The notes: a model not told the origin generated them from the letters alone. Positions 1-10,876 are shown, numbered from the stretch's first letter. The stretch: DNA of 64,000 bases from Crossaster papposus (GCA_037893245.1 JBAIAA010000238.1:186001-250000); one strand, 5' to 3'. Made by a program: numbers and translations.

Positions 1-765
1 CGGAAGTTACAATGAAAAGATCTTTAAACCTTAAATAATTGCTGAAAAATCAACCGCGATAGATATAATTCAGATATTTGCTTTAAATAGCAAAGTTCAG
101 ACAGCTCTCGAGCGTTCTGTTAATGACGTCACGATTACGTCATCCAGTATCAGATTACAAGCAACCAATGATTAATAGATTAATCTTCGAAAATCAATAT
201 AAAATAAACTGTAAGAGATCCGATTTTGATTTTTAAGGTAATTGATAGAATAATACAGGGTCTTAATATTTCGTATAACATGCAAAATGATTTCACCCTT
301 TCTTTCGGTCCAAACCGGGAGTGCCTGAAAATCAACCACAAGAAATATAATCAATTTCTATTCTGTATAAATTTAATGAAAATAATCTTAAATGTAATGA
401 ACAATGAACAGAAATTGCGAGAAAGACATATGCTCGGTTCATAGAACAGACATATTTCTAGTTGTTATTGTTTTTGTCTTATCACAAGCTTCTAGAGATG
501 GGCAGCAGAACCTATTATTCGCGCAAAAAAAACCGCGTCAATACTGACGTCAATGAATATTGATGAATATTGATGTCAATTTTCACGATCTACGTACTCC
601 CTCCAGGGCCACCATACGTAAGGGAGTTTTAATGGAAGGTTCTCCTCATATCATGTACACGTGACGATATACCTGCCTATTATTTACATGTTGACTACAA
701 AAGTCCTATGATATAATTCGGTTTGACTGGTCATTTTTGTATTTATATCTTGGGGTGTCACACAG
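1..765. other. Repeat-rich 5' flank of FAMeT copy 1, shared with two other places in the window
   Basis: No gene is visible. The stretch aligns by eye with 28610-29430 and, up to about the equivalent of position 700, with 22030-22790. Landmarks shared by all three are the CGGAAGTTACAA start, the HindIII-containing TCACAAGCTTCTAGA segment and the GGCCACCATACGTAAGGGAG segment. Position 1 lies inside the repeated block, so the block extends beyond the window. Around 538-585 there is a short, degenerate form of the ATATTGACG tandem motif that is expanded in the copy at 22531. Confidence 0.7.
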
Positions 766-924
766 CTTGCTCGTTCACTTTGGAGGCGTCCGCCCAAGGT
801 ATCACGTTCATCTTGCAGCCGCTGAGGGCGCCTTTCCGGTTGGACTTCGATGTGAAGACACGCAATGATGCCACAATAAGTCTGGCGGAGGACAATACAG
901 AAGCGTCCGTCTTTGCCTCAATAA
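766..924 (+). CDS. FAMeT-domain protein, copy 1, penultimate exon (partial gene)
   Basis: This exon encodes the N-terminal half of a farnesoic acid O-methyltransferase-type domain (Methyltransf_FA family). Recognisable features are the FDVKTRNDATISLAED segment, which matches the family pattern of an F-x-V stretch followed by a small-residue D-A and L-A/S-E. It is bounded by an acceptor (CACACAG before 766) and a GTGAGT donor at 925, is 159 bases long and starts and ends in phase 1. The paralogous exon at 29431-29589 has the same length, phase and splice sites. The upstream exon with start codon and signal peptide is outside the window. The domain name comes from crustacean proteins once linked to methyl farnesoate synthesis; in most invertebrates the domain occurs in secreted or multidomain proteins of unknown role, so no enzymatic function is claimed. 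Confidence 0.75.
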
Positions 925-1060
925 GTGAGTGTCAGTGAGCTATTGTTTGGTTACTCATTTGACTTTTTTTCAGGGAAAGGGTTGTATCGCAAGAGCCACA
1001 AGGCGTGGGATCGACGGTCTGGAGTTCGTTGAATTGGTGGTGGTGGTGGTGGTGAGAAGT

Positions 1061-1099
<39 letters not shown>

Positions 1100-1555
1100 G
1101 CAATCTTTGTTTCGATTTTTCGAGCTTTTGAAACTTATTTGCCTTCAATATGTTTATTGCCCAAGTCCACGTGAATGTGAGATTGATTAGACAGAAACAA
1201 ACACTTTCCTACCGAGTTTTATCGGTCCTACAACTTCTAGTGAGTTACCCATAAAACAAAAACTGCCACGGAATGTTACACGGTGGAAAAAAACACTACT
1301 GTTTTTAACAAAGCTTTGCTAATGTTACGATCAAAAAGAGAGTAAGCTTAAAAATCATAATTACGTCATGACGTCACAAATCTTTAAGATGTCGCCCCCG
1401 TCGTTGGAAATTCTAAGAAGCTGATTGAACATTCTGAAATTCCATAATTCAGGAGTTTGATGCAAACCAACGTGATCTGTGATTGGCCATTGAGAAATAC
1501 ACATGCATTATTAGTGATAATTTGCACACGCACTCGCCCTTTGTTTTTTCTATAG
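925..1555 (+). other. Intron of FAMeT copy 1
   Basis: The intron begins GTGAGT and ends in a pyrimidine-rich TTTTTTCTATAG. It contains a 37-base pure G tract. Its second part (about 1130-1550) aligns with 30300-30720 plus 31335-31383 of the paralogous intron, which is longer because it carries a composite palindromic insertion. Confidence 0.7.
1061..1097 (+). repeat. Poly(G) tract, 37 G
   Basis: An uninterrupted run of G follows a short GGT repeat. It lies in the intron of FAMeT copy 1, and the paralogous intron has no comparable tract. Such runs can form G-quadruplexes and are hard to assemble, so the length is uncertain. Confidence 0.9.
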
Positions 1556-1872
1556 TCATAGGTGGCTGGTGGAACACGAAGTCGGTTATCCGAGCCTGTT
1601 ACCACTCTGCAACATCCTCAACCGAATGCCCTCTTACGTTGTTTTCAGAAGATCACGAGGCAGGTATCGTCAGTGACGCTGAACGTCGCCCCTTCTGGGT
1701 AGAGTACAAACGGGGCGTGGTGACCGTCGGCAAAGGAGGACAGGAGGAGGCTTTCCTGGAGTGGGACGCCGCTGCGCATCATCGTCGCAACATATCAACG
1801 CCGGTATACGTCGGTGTAAGTTCTTGGGGCCAAGAACCTGCGGACTGGGTGTTCAATCAATTCTGTGCCTAA
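1556..1872 (+). CDS. FAMeT-domain protein, copy 1, last exon
   Basis: The last exon encodes the second half of the FAMeT domain and ends at the stop codon at 1870-1872. Family hallmarks are IGGWWNTKSVIR, the RRPFWVEYKRGVVTVGKG stretch, FLEWD and the terminal YVGVSSW followed by W-x-F. The acceptor is CTATAG before 1556 and the exon enters in phase 1, matching the exon that ends at 924. Compared with the paralogous exon at 31384-31703 it is one codon shorter; differences lie in the loop between the two strongest motifs and near the C-terminus (SSWGQEPADW against SSYAYDPEPAEW). No frameshift or stop is present, so this copy appears intact as far as it can be seen. Confidence 0.8.
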
Positions 1873-3971
1873 GAAACCAAAAGCATGCGGGTGAAATCAG
1901 GGTGATGTATAACAAGTTGAAAAGGCGGGCACAGTTCGTCCCGTTAAATATAGGGGCGCCCTATTAAACTGCCAGGAATTTAATCTTTTACAGTGCAGTA
2001 GATGACTGGGACGTGTTAACATCACAGATATTTTCACACGTGTGCTTATGGAAGTCACTAGTTATGGAAGAAACCAAGATAGCGAGAAACTAACTAAAAG
2101 CGGGCGGGTGGAAAATAAGGGTGGTTGATAACGAGTTGAAGAAGGGCACACATAGATGTACTTATCAACTTCTGTCTTAGAATTAAAATAAATATAATTA
2201 CAGCAATTAACTCGTAAACTCACTGAGATTGATGTATGTTTTAGATCTGTCGTAAAACATGTAGTTCTACATAACAGCGACGTGAAGTTGTCACCGTTTT
2301 GACGGAGACGGGGATTTTGAAAAGAGTTTTGAAAGAAAACTGCAAAAAATACTACTCTGCAACAACTTTTGCAGTAAGGAAACCTTCACATGATTCTATG
2401 AGAGGTAAACTTTTTACATGAACCCAGTATTAACACGGTGGTTAATTACATTATTAATGTCATTAATAATATAATTAATGATGTGTTGCCTACAAAAGCT
2501 TGTCAAAATTGTTAAATACAGTGTTTTGAAGCAAAATAGTGATGAAAAAAAACTGAAATCGAAAAAATGATAATTGTTTAAATGTGTGGCTCCTTGTGAA
2601 AACGGTGACGATATTAAAGTCCATTAAGAATTGACAAGTACCCAGACATTTTGTTAACCGAGACAAATTGTAGTGGCAATTTGTTTATGGGGACTCTAAC
2701 TACCTCCCATAAATAAATTAACCGAAATCAACCTTAGGGAAACTGTTAATTATTTGTTTTAAATGCACAATGTATATTAAAAGGCACGTATTTTCGACAC
2801 CTAAGGCACCATTTCAAAATTCGGAAGTGGGAACGGAAAGATAGCGGAACTCCTACTTCCGATCCTGTCTGACCTATCGATAAGGCGAACGAAGTGGAAC
2901 ATAGAAGCCTAGTGTTTAGTTGTCAGGAGTATATTACATAGGGTTATAATAAATTGCGCTATGTATCCAAAGATCAACGGGATGGCCACTTGACAGCATG
3001 TGGTAATGGTTTTGACTGGTGTTTTTTACAGGTTTAAAAAAATGTTTTTAGCACTATTACATGTATTTCATGTAAAGTTTTCATTTTGTTTTCATTTTTC
3101 ATTGTTTGTTTGTTGTTGTCTTGTTTATTTAAGTGCTGTTTTGTGTTGTCTTTGTGTTTGTCCTGTCTCGTTTTGTCTTGCAGTATATTTTCTTGTTTTA
3201 TGTTTTGTCCCATGTTGTGCATTGTCTTGTCCTGTTTTGTTTGTTTAGTTTAGTTGTGTGCTTTTGTATCCTGACTTATGGGGCATTGTGTCGTGTCTTG
3301 TTCTGTTGTTTGTCTTGTCTTGTTCTATTTCGGTTTTTTTTGAATATGTATAAAGTCTTATATAATGTGCAATGTTAATGTTTTAATTTTTAATTTTATA
3401 ATGTTATTTTCACAATTTGATGTGGGGTGACAAGTCTTTGACCATAGTGATTGTTATAACTTTTGTTTTCTCAATGCCCATTTTTATTGTGATATCGTTC
3501 TTTATGGCATGAATATAATAATAGTAATAATAATAATAAAATATAATAATAATTTAAATTATTATTGTCATTTATTAATTTTACAGTTTACGAGTTGCCC
3601 GTATCTACATCCATCAGTGTTGCCACTGCTTGAAAGATCTTTCAAGATCTTGAAAGATTATATGTAAAAGTATAATTGAAGGTACATGTATTTTATTAAG
3701 TTTACACTCGGTCGTGTACTGATTTACATAGGCTTGAAAGATCTTGAAAGGTGTTGAATGGTGATCTGGAAAGAAACAAAATAACAAGTGGTCACACTTA
3801 CCTCCATACCCGTACGTACTGTTAGCCGAACGTCGTTTATGGTTCAATCACAAAATGGCAACAAGGCTACGGCTATTGCGCAGTCTAACAATGAATTTTT
3901 GAGCAAATAATTTCCGATAATTTTGTAATGATAGTGTATTGAATTTCAACTAACAAACCGATAAAGACGTC
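1873..3971. other. 3' flank of FAMeT copy 1, paralogous to 31704-34570
   Basis: No gene is seen. The stretch aligns with the region behind copy 2, for example the segments with CGGAAGTGGGAACGGAAAG (2822) and CCTATCGATAAGGCGAACG (2873). It lacks three insertions that the other copy carries at 32032-32380, 32408-32756 and 33879-34249. At 3510-3560 there is an ATA/AAT-rich microsatellite. At 3625-3760 short palindromic copies of CTTGAAAGATCTTGAAAG recur. Confidence 0.65.
3000..3350 (+). repeat. T/G-rich low-complexity tract
   Basis: The segment is built from degenerate TTGTCTTGTTTTG-like words, with almost no A on this strand. The same tract is present in the paralogous copy at 33450-33790, so it predates the duplication. 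The open frames across it are by-products of composition. Confidence 0.6.
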
Positions 3972-4683
3972 TGTAACGTCGGTATGAGTAAAACACTTGA
4001 TTTATTTCACTCTCTCTAGTACCGGCATACAACTGCCCTTTAATGCCACTGCAGCTGCCTGTTGCCACGTCAACTATGATTAAAAGTACAGAAAACATGT
4101 AAACAATATGTTATAAACTACCCAACACTATAAGAAAGCTCCAGAAAGTATGGACATATGCAGTCCCACCCCAAGAGGGCGCTGTTGCCTACAACTGCAA
4201 TGAACTGAGCCCCATACAATTTAACAATCAACAAATCTATCCAAAAATCACAACAAATATTCGGTCTATTATTTAGAACAATAAGAGTGAACTATCTGAT
4301 TATATGCAAAGGAGTTAAGCCCCGATATAGGCAGAATTTATGCCAGAGTTCTACAGAAATGTCACTATATAACTTATACACTACACAACATTCCATAAAC
4401 GGCACTAAAATAAAAGTAAACGCAACCCGTGCCAAAACGATGCCTATTTTACCTCTCAAATTACGCTAAAACTGTTCATAACCGATCATATAGTAAACTA
4501 CAAAATCTAAGAAATCCCCTTACCGCTGGTTAGGGATCCAGGGTCCTACAAATCTAGACAAACTTGGTGATTTATTCTGCAAAACCTGAAGTAACGGTGT
4601 AGCGAACACGTTTATCGCGATCCATTAAAAATGTGAATAGCGCCCTCTGTTGAACACTGATAAATAATCCAACCCGAAACATT
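3972..4683 (-). repeat. 3' LTR of the BEL/Pao element
   Basis: This is the LTR at the 3' end of the minus-strand element. On the minus strand it begins with AATGTTTCGGGTTGG and ends with CGACGTTACA. A purine-rich AGGGAGCCGG on the minus strand directly precedes it and is the likely polypurine tract. A 60-codon open frame inside both LTRs looks accidental. Confidence 0.93.
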
Positions 4684-4816
4684 CCGGCTCCCTAATTGCG
4701 GGACGAAATGTCAGGAGCAATTAACACAACTAAGATACTCATACTAAAGAAAAACAACACTGCTTCAATGTTAATGTGAATCAGAGTCTGCTCTCAAGCA
4801 CTCGGAGCTGGCGACC

Positions 4817-6283
4817 TTAGTCCGCTTCCAGCAAGAGGCACAGCTTGGTGATAGGCCTCCTCAGTTCTGATGACCCGATGCGTACTGTGACACTTCTCGC
4901 CAAGTTGTCTTCACCTGGAGTAGCTTCAGTGACTCGTCCCATGGGCCATCTGTTCCGCAAGAGGTTGCTGTCCGCAACCAGGACGACGTCTCCAACCCTG
5001 ATGTTCCGCGCCTCCTTGTGCCACTTCTGCCGCTCCTGTAGTCTGACTAGGTATTCACGGCTCCATCTCCGCCAGAAGACATTGGTCAGGTACTGCACCT
5101 GGCGCCATCTTTTCTTCGGGTATATGTCTTCCTTGACGAAGATGCCAGGGGGTAGCCTTTGGTTGGAATCCAGGCGCAATAGATGATTGGGTGTAAGTGC
5201 CGCTTCGTCTTCATGGTCGCTAGAGATTTTGGTGATAGGTCGGCTGTTCAGAATTGCCTCTACCTCGCAGAGTAGTGTCTGGAGGCCTTCATCATCGAGT
5301 TTGATCGGTTGTTCCTTCATAACGCCGTAGAGCACCTTCCTCGTTGAGCGGATGAGCCTTTCCCAGGCTCCACCATGGTGGGAGGCTAACGGGCAGTTGA
5401 ACTCCCACTGAATACTCAACTGTTTCAGACTAGAGTCGATCTTGGCTTGATTCCATTTCTCTATCTCCTCACGCATCTCTTGCTCAGCACCTACCAAGTT
5501 AGTTCCGTTGTCGGATCTCAGGAACTTGACGGTTCTTCGTGCTGCAAATCTCCGCACTGCATTGATGCAAGAGTCTGCGGAGAGGTCTTGAGCAACTTCC
5601 AGATGAACTGCTCGGCTAGCCATACAGGTAAAGATCACTCCGTAGCGCTTTAGAATGCTACGACCTCGCTTGATCTCGAAGGGTCCGAAGTAGTCAACAC
5701 CAGACTTCATGAAGGCTGGCTGGTCTGGTTCCAAACGTTCCTCAGGCAAGTTGGCCATCTTCTGTACCTGGAGGCGTCCCCGGTACCTACGGCACAGCAC
5801 ACACTTTGCAATAATGCTGCGCACCAATAGACTGGCCCTTGGAATCCAGTACTTGCGTCTCAATTCTGTGAGGGTGCTGTTGGTTCCGAGGTGTCCTACT
5901 CTTTGATGGGCACTGATAAGTATCAGCCTGGACACTTGAGAATCCTTGGGGAGGATTACCGGATGCTTGACATCTACTGGCAACTTTGAATGTCGGAGCC
6001 GCCCACCAACTCTCAGCAGTCCCACTTCGTCCATCATGGGGTCGAGTTTTCGCACAGATTCGGTTAGGTTATGGCTCTGCTGAACATATTTGATAAGTTC
6101 TGTGCCTGCTGTCTCCAATTCGTCCACACTGAGGGGATTTGGACTCTTGTATTGTGATGCCTCTGGCTCAACACTGGAAACCTGGCGCTGTTTGAAGAGC
6201 CTCTGTGCTCGCAGCATCCATGCCACTGTTGTCTTCAGTCGCCTCCAGGTTGAGCAACGGTCGATGAGCTGGTCGACAGTCAT
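4817..6283 (-). CDS. BEL/Pao integrase with C-terminal DUF5641-type domain
   Basis: The 488-residue frame encodes retroelement integrase, which joins the cDNA to host DNA in the nucleus. An HHCC zinc-binding region lies near residues 115-165 (AHQRVGHLG, then CVLCRR). The DDE core has D in GVDYFGPF (about 196), D in RSDNGTN (about 256) and E in GGAWERLIR (about 306). The last 90 or so residues match the domain that follows integrase in BEL/Pao elements. It is in the same frame as the upstream gag-pol frame, separated only by one stop codon and 30 open codons, so it is normally part of one polyprotein. The M at 6283 is simply the first in-frame ATG after that stop and is probably not a natural start. 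Confidence 0.88.
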   Translation of the reverse strand: MTVDQLIDRCSTWRRLKTTVAWMLRAQRLFKQRQVSSVEPEASQYKSPNPLSVDELETAGTELIKYVQQSHNLTESVRKLDPMMDEVGLLRVGGRLRHSKLPVDVKHPVILPKDSQVSRLILISAHQRVGHLGTNSTLTELRRKYWIPRASLLVRSIIAKCVLCRRYRGRLQVQKMANLPEERLEPDQPAFMKSGVDYFGPFEIKRGRSILKRYGVIFTCMASRAVHLEVAQDLSADSCINAVRRFAARRTVKFLRSDNGTNLVGAEQEMREEIEKWNQAKIDSSLKQLSIQWEFNCPLASHHGGAWERLIRSTRKVLYGVMKEQPIKLDDEGLQTLLCEVEAILNSRPITKISSDHEDEAALTPNHLLRLDSNQRLPPGIFVKEDIYPKKRWRQVQYLTNVFWRRWSREYLVRLQERQKWHKEARNIRVGDVVLVADSNLLRNRWPMGRVTEATPGEDNLARSVTVRIGSSELRRPITKLCLLLEAD

Positions 6284-6373
6284 GGTACCTTCATGGGTCT
6301 TAAGGGTAGTAGCATGAACTTGCTTGACTTCCGGGTCTTTGGCTGGTAAGTCTCTGACGATGTCTGACCTCGG

Positions 6374-9300
6374 TTACGTGGACTCCGGCTCCCACAGAAA
6401 TGCTGGCCCCTGAAACCAGAGTGTAGGATCTAGTTTCGGATGAATACCCCTTGAAGCTATATCTGCTGGGTTTTCCAAGGTTGGGACATGGCGCCACTGC
6501 TCAATGCTGGAGCCCTCTTGTATGGTGGTGACACGGTTTGCCACAAAGGTGTGGAACCTGGTCGTCTTGTTGGCAATGTACCTCAAGACGGAGGTACTGT
6601 CTGTCCAGTAGTAGACGTCAAACTGCAACTCCATAACTGAGGTAATTAGTGCGACAAACTTCACTGAAAGACTAGCTGCGGTTAGCTCCATCCTCGGAGT
6701 AGTTACCTTCTTGAGAGGGGCAACCCTTGATTTGCCCATAAGCAGATTGCAGAAGACTCTGCCTGAACTATCCTGGAGTCGTGTGTAAATGGCAATGCCA
6801 TAGCCCTCGTCGGAGGCATCAGAAAAGGCGTGCAGTTGGCAGGTCTCGGGCTTTGCAAAGTCACTTGGTCGCACACTTCTTGGTAGTGACATATGCTCCA
6901 ACTTGACAATGTCCAGCAGCCACTGGTTCCATACAGCCATTTCCTTGTCCCATCCAAGGCCCTGCTTGCAGAGCCGCTGCAGCATAATTCTAGCTGGAAG
7001 GATGAATGGCCCTGCTAGGCCCAAGGGGTCGAAGACACTGCTGACGACAGACAGAATGCCTCTGCGTGTGGCTGGACGGTCCTTCAGATTCACCTTAAAC
7101 CCAAAGGTGTCCTCTAGAGTATTCCAGAAGACTCCCAACGCCCGCTCTGATGGGGGTTGGTCACTGCTCTCAATTGTCAACTGCTGCGACTTTGATCTCT
7201 CCTCTGGTGGAATAGAGTCGTTCACTGCCTGATCATTGCTGACCCACTTATGCAAGTTGAACCCTCCACGCCTGCACACCTCCTTGACGATTCTCCTGGT
7301 TTCAATAGCTTCCTTGGCATCAAAAACTGCCTTCAGATAGTCATCGACGTAGAAGCTTCTCGGGATCTCAGGATGCTGGTTGTCTGCAGCACACTTACGC
7401 AGAGCTGCAGAAGCGCAAGATGGCGATGATACAGCACCGAAGGGGTGCGACTTCAGACGATAGACCTCTGGTGGTCGGGATGTGTCTCCATCTGGGAACC
7501 ACAGGTAACGTAGGTAGTCTCGGTGGTGTTCAGAAACCCTGACTTGGAAGAACATGCCCTCAATGTCTCCCATGAGTCCAACTGGTTGCTGCCTGAAGCG
7601 AAGCAGCACATCTACAACTGGGTTCGTAAGGATGGGTCCTTGGAGGAGTACATCATTGAGTGAAACTCCTCTGGTCTTTGCCGAGCAATCAAAAACTACT
7701 CTTATTTTGCCCGGTTTGGTGGGGTTGTAGACGCCATGGTGAGGCATGTACCATTGGCGCACTTGGACACCGCTGTCATCGGATGCTTCGGTGACCTTCT
7801 CTGCATACCCTTTCTCAGTAAGCGAGCTCATGAAGGTCACATAGTCGTGGTGGAAGATCGAATTGTTTCTTAGCTTCTTCTTCAGGGACATCAAACGGTC
7901 GATAGCATGACATTTGTTGTCTTCTAGCTTGCAAGCTGGATCTCGAAATGGCAGGTCGCATTGGTAGTGACCATCGACTAGCTTCAAAGATCTACCGACG
8001 ATTTTCTCAAATTGCTTGTCTTCAACTGAAGGCTCCTTTTTACTGTCCACCAGGCGCTCTGGAAAATCCATGTCTATGGACGATCTGATCATGTCTTCCA
8101 ACCTCTGAAGTTGTCCTGCTTCATCTCTTGCTAAGGCTAGTTGAAGGTTGGAAAGATGACGGGGCTCCTCTCCGCCTCTGACCATGCCCCATATTATCCA
8201 TCCAAGGACTGATCTGGCTCCATGGGGCTCGCGTACTGACCCTGTCTTCAGCTCTTGTGGTGTATACGCGGCTGGGACGTTATTGCCTATCAGCATTCCC
8301 ACCTCGGCCTGGATAACTGGAAGCTTTATCCCTCTAAGGTGTTCAAATCCATCAACATCTTCTTGCGTTGGCATGAGGTCTCTGGTGACGGGCATCTCGG
8401 ATTTGGTGTAGACCAAGGGTAGCTTTACGGCAGGACCTGAGTCCAGTCCGCAAACTTCCAGCCCGGAGATACGGTGGGTGGTTAAATGCTGCGTCTGTCC
8501 CATGGTGTGTAATTCCATGGTAGTGGCCTTGCCGGTTACTCCAAGCTGCTGTGCAAGGCCCTCGGTGCAGAAAGTCACGTTGCTGCCCGGGTCGAAGAAT
8601 GCGTAGGTCTCCACTGTTGTGTTGGTGGTTGGGGACCTGACCCTCACTGGTATTATGGCCATAGTGCAAAGACCCGCGCCGACTCCCATGTGGGAACTTG
8701 CCCTATCCTTGCTTGGAGCCATGTATGTGGAACATGAGTTCCCGTGGTCGGTGGTCTTTGGTGTCTCTTGCTTTTGAGACTCTTCTTTTATCTTCTGTTG
8801 CTGCTCTCTTTCCTTGTGAAGTACTGTGTGGTGCAGTGCGCCGCACTCTTTGCATTTGGCCCTCGCTCTGCATTGTTTACTCTGATGGCCACTCCTGAGG
8901 CAACCAAAGCAAAGTCCCTTAGACTTCAGAAATTGCAATCTGTCCTCCAGTGGTGTGGCTCTGAGCTTTCGGCACTCCTGCATCATGTGTCCTGATCCTT
9001 GACAGAAACTGCATGGCCTTGAGCTCGCTATATCGGCTGCTGAGTACCTGGTACCTGAGTCCGCAGAGAGGTGCTTCTCCTGCCTACTGGTCCCGACAAA
9101 CTCAGTTGCTCCGGAAGCGCACCCAATCTTTCTGAACGGTGACTGGTGAGGGCGTCCTCCTCCAATGACCGGTTTAACTTCCTTGGGTTTGTATCCTAAT
9201 GCAAGTCGTCCGTATACTGGATCTGTTGCCTTCCTAGCCTCTCTTTGGACGAGGTCTACCAGATGTGTGAAGGTCACTGGCTCGTTGTTGTCCTTCTTAT

Positions 9301-10876
9301 TCATGACGATATTTCGCCATCTGTCATGCAGATAGAAGGGGAGTTTGGAGACCAGTCGCTTAATGTTCTCAGAATACTCCAGAACCCTTGCCGCATTCAT
9401 GGAGTGTACAGCATTTTTACACTCAACAAGGAATATTGAGAATGCGTCAAGTCCAGATGGGTTATCCGGTCTGATCTCCGGCCATCCAAGGGCCCGCTGA
9501 ACGTAAGCATTGGCCAGGAGATCCACATCGCCATACCGCTTCTCTAATTCTTTAAGTGCAGCCGGGTAGCCTACATCCGCAGAAAGACAGCTATATCCGT
9601 TCACGATATGGTGCGGTTCTTCCTCGGTGAACTGCTCTAAGTAGTTCATCCGTTCGTCATCATCCACTGTGTTAGCAACGACTCTAGCCTTAAACTGGCG
9701 GATAAATCTCTTGTACTTCAAGGGGTCTCCCTTGAACTTAACCAAGTCAGAGCTAGGCTTCCTGATCTCCTTCACTATGTGGTGCACTGCGGTAATGGAT
9801 GACGCTGCAGTGGGGTTCGGACTCTCGCTGCCCTCCTGAATGGCACTTGAGCGGCCAGTTTTATCTTCCTGCTTCAGGCTGTCTGTCTGTTCCTGCTGAG
9901 TTTGTTGTACTGAGTCGTTTGCGGGGCTAGTTTCCTCTGCTACTACTTCGGTGTTAGGCTCTTTAGTGTCTTGAGTAAGGGCCTTTTGGGAGGGCTTCAT
10001 CACGGTACTTGTGGGTTCACCTGCAAGATGGTTGGTGTCTGAAACTGGTGTTTGGGGGAGATATCTCACCTGGGGTTGAGCTGACATGGTGAACGGTGAT
10101 GTGACTTGCGATGCTTGGGGGATGTACTCTGGTGCGGCAGGATTGAAAGCTAGACCCAATGGTGAGGGTGTTCTAGAAGTGAGCAGGGGTAAGGCACTCA
10201 AGTTTAGCTCGTCTCGAATCTCACTCTGCTCCAGTTCATCTAGGATTGCAGCTTTTGCACTTGAAACCTGCAATTCGGTCCTGAGCTCCAGTTCTTCTTC
10301 TTTCTGCCTGAGTCTCAGCTCTTCTTCATTCTTCCTTGATTCAAACTGAAGCCTCTCCTCCTCCAACTTCCCTTTCTCTTGGAGTGCTCTGGTTCGGGCC
10401 AATAGCTCCGCAGTCTTCTGATGCTCCATTGCTCTGGCTACTGATAAGGAACTGGAAATACGGCTCCCAGCGGAACGAGAAGTATGTGACCTCACTGACC
10501 TCACTGACCTCACGCTGTCCCTATCGAGTATGCTGGTGTGGTACACTAGCCACTCATTCAATGTGGCCTTAAAGTCCTGAAAGCTACTGAGTTCAGGCTG
10601 TAACTCTGCCTGCACTGTAGGCAGCTGCTCTTCTGTAACCAGTGCTGAATATTCGCCGTGGTGAATCAAAAATGTTTCATATTGCTGAAGCCATCTTGAG
10701 TGCTCAGCTCTAACTTTGTCCACATCTGGTGGAAGTACTAACAGCAACGGTTTGATGCTGTCCTTTATTCTGATAAGAGCCTGGGCACTGTCTTGCCGAC
10801 TCTCCATCGCTAACTTTACCTTCGCCCGTGTGGCCATAGCTGTGGCCTTGGTTTCCATACCATCAAGGGCCTCCAT
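6374..10876 (-). CDS. BEL/Pao gag-protease-reverse transcriptase-RNase H polyprotein
   Basis: The 1500-residue frame opens 79 bases inside the 5' LTR boundary. In order it shows: a charged coiled-coil region (about 150-225); the DUF1759-type gag core (about 370-520); three zinc knuckles (CSFCQGSGHMMQEC near 621, CFGCLRSGHQSKQC near 655, CKECGALHHTVLH near 671); an aspartic protease with FFDPGSN near 760; a reverse transcriptase with the YVDD active site near 1175; and an RNase H with SDASDEGYG near 1350. It ends at a TAA at 6374-6376 just after RNase H. That stop lies in an otherwise open frame that continues into integrase. Either this copy is defective or expression of integrase needs stop-codon readthrough; the near-identical LTRs mean the change, if inactivating, is recent. 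Confidence 0.9.
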   Translation of the reverse strand: MEALDGMETKATAMATRAKVKLAMESRQDSAQALIRIKDSIKPLLLVLPPDVDKVRAEHSRWLQQYETFLIHHGEYSALVTEEQLPTVQAELQPELSSFQDFKATLNEWLVYHTSILDRDSVRSVRSVRSHTSRSAGSRISSSLSVARAMEHQKTAELLARTRALQEKGKLEEERLQFESRKNEEELRLRQKEEELELRTELQVSSAKAAILDELEQSEIRDELNLSALPLLTSRTPSPLGLAFNPAAPEYIPQASQVTSPFTMSAQPQVRYLPQTPVSDTNHLAGEPTSTVMKPSQKALTQDTKEPNTEVVAEETSPANDSVQQTQQEQTDSLKQEDKTGRSSAIQEGSESPNPTAASSITAVHHIVKEIRKPSSDLVKFKGDPLKYKRFIRQFKARVVANTVDDDERMNYLEQFTEEEPHHIVNGYSCLSADVGYPAALKELEKRYGDVDLLANAYVQRALGWPEIRPDNPSGLDAFSIFLVECKNAVHSMNAARVLEYSENIKRLVSKLPFYLHDRWRNIVMNKKDNNEPVTFTHLVDLVQREARKATDPVYGRLALGYKPKEVKPVIGGGRPHQSPFRKIGCASGATEFVGTSRQEKHLSADSGTRYSAADIASSRPCSFCQGSGHMMQECRKLRATPLEDRLQFLKSKGLCFGCLRSGHQSKQCRARAKCKECGALHHTVLHKEREQQQKIKEESQKQETPKTTDHGNSCSTYMAPSKDRASSHMGVGAGLCTMAIIPVRVRSPTTNTTVETYAFFDPGSNVTFCTEGLAQQLGVTGKATTMELHTMGQTQHLTTHRISGLEVCGLDSGPAVKLPLVYTKSEMPVTRDLMPTQEDVDGFEHLRGIKLPVIQAEVGMLIGNNVPAAYTPQELKTGSVREPHGARSVLGWIIWGMVRGGEEPRHLSNLQLALARDEAGQLQRLEDMIRSSIDMDFPERLVDSKKEPSVEDKQFEKIVGRSLKLVDGHYQCDLPFRDPACKLEDNKCHAIDRLMSLKKKLRNNSIFHHDYVTFMSSLTEKGYAEKVTEASDDSGVQVRQWYMPHHGVYNPTKPGKIRVVFDCSAKTRGVSLNDVLLQGPILTNPVVDVLLRFRQQPVGLMGDIEGMFFQVRVSEHHRDYLRYLWFPDGDTSRPPEVYRLKSHPFGAVSSPSCASAALRKCAADNQHPEIPRSFYVDDYLKAVFDAKEAIETRRIVKEVCRRGGFNLHKWVSNDQAVNDSIPPEERSKSQQLTIESSDQPPSERALGVFWNTLEDTFGFKVNLKDRPATRRGILSVVSSVFDPLGLAGPFILPARIMLQRLCKQGLGWDKEMAVWNQWLLDIVKLEHMSLPRSVRPSDFAKPETCQLHAFSDASDEGYGIAIYTRLQDSSGRVFCNLLMGKSRVAPLKKVTTPRMELTAASLSVKFVALITSVMELQFDVYYWTDSTSVLRYIANKTTRFHTFVANRVTTIQEGSSIEQWRHVPTLENPADIASRGIHPKLDPTLWFQGPAFLWEPEST

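Noticed and set aside
951-1148. Polyproline/polyglycine frames across the G tract
   Set aside because: They only reflect the homopolymer in an intron.
3000-3378. Cysteine/valine-rich frames, and lysine/glutamine-rich frames opposite
   Set aside because: Low-complexity T/G-rich sequence, duplicated at 33450 with frame changes.
4287-4469. 60-codon frame identical to one at 11271-11453
   Set aside because: Both lie at the same place in the two LTRs of the BEL/Pao element and show no protein features.
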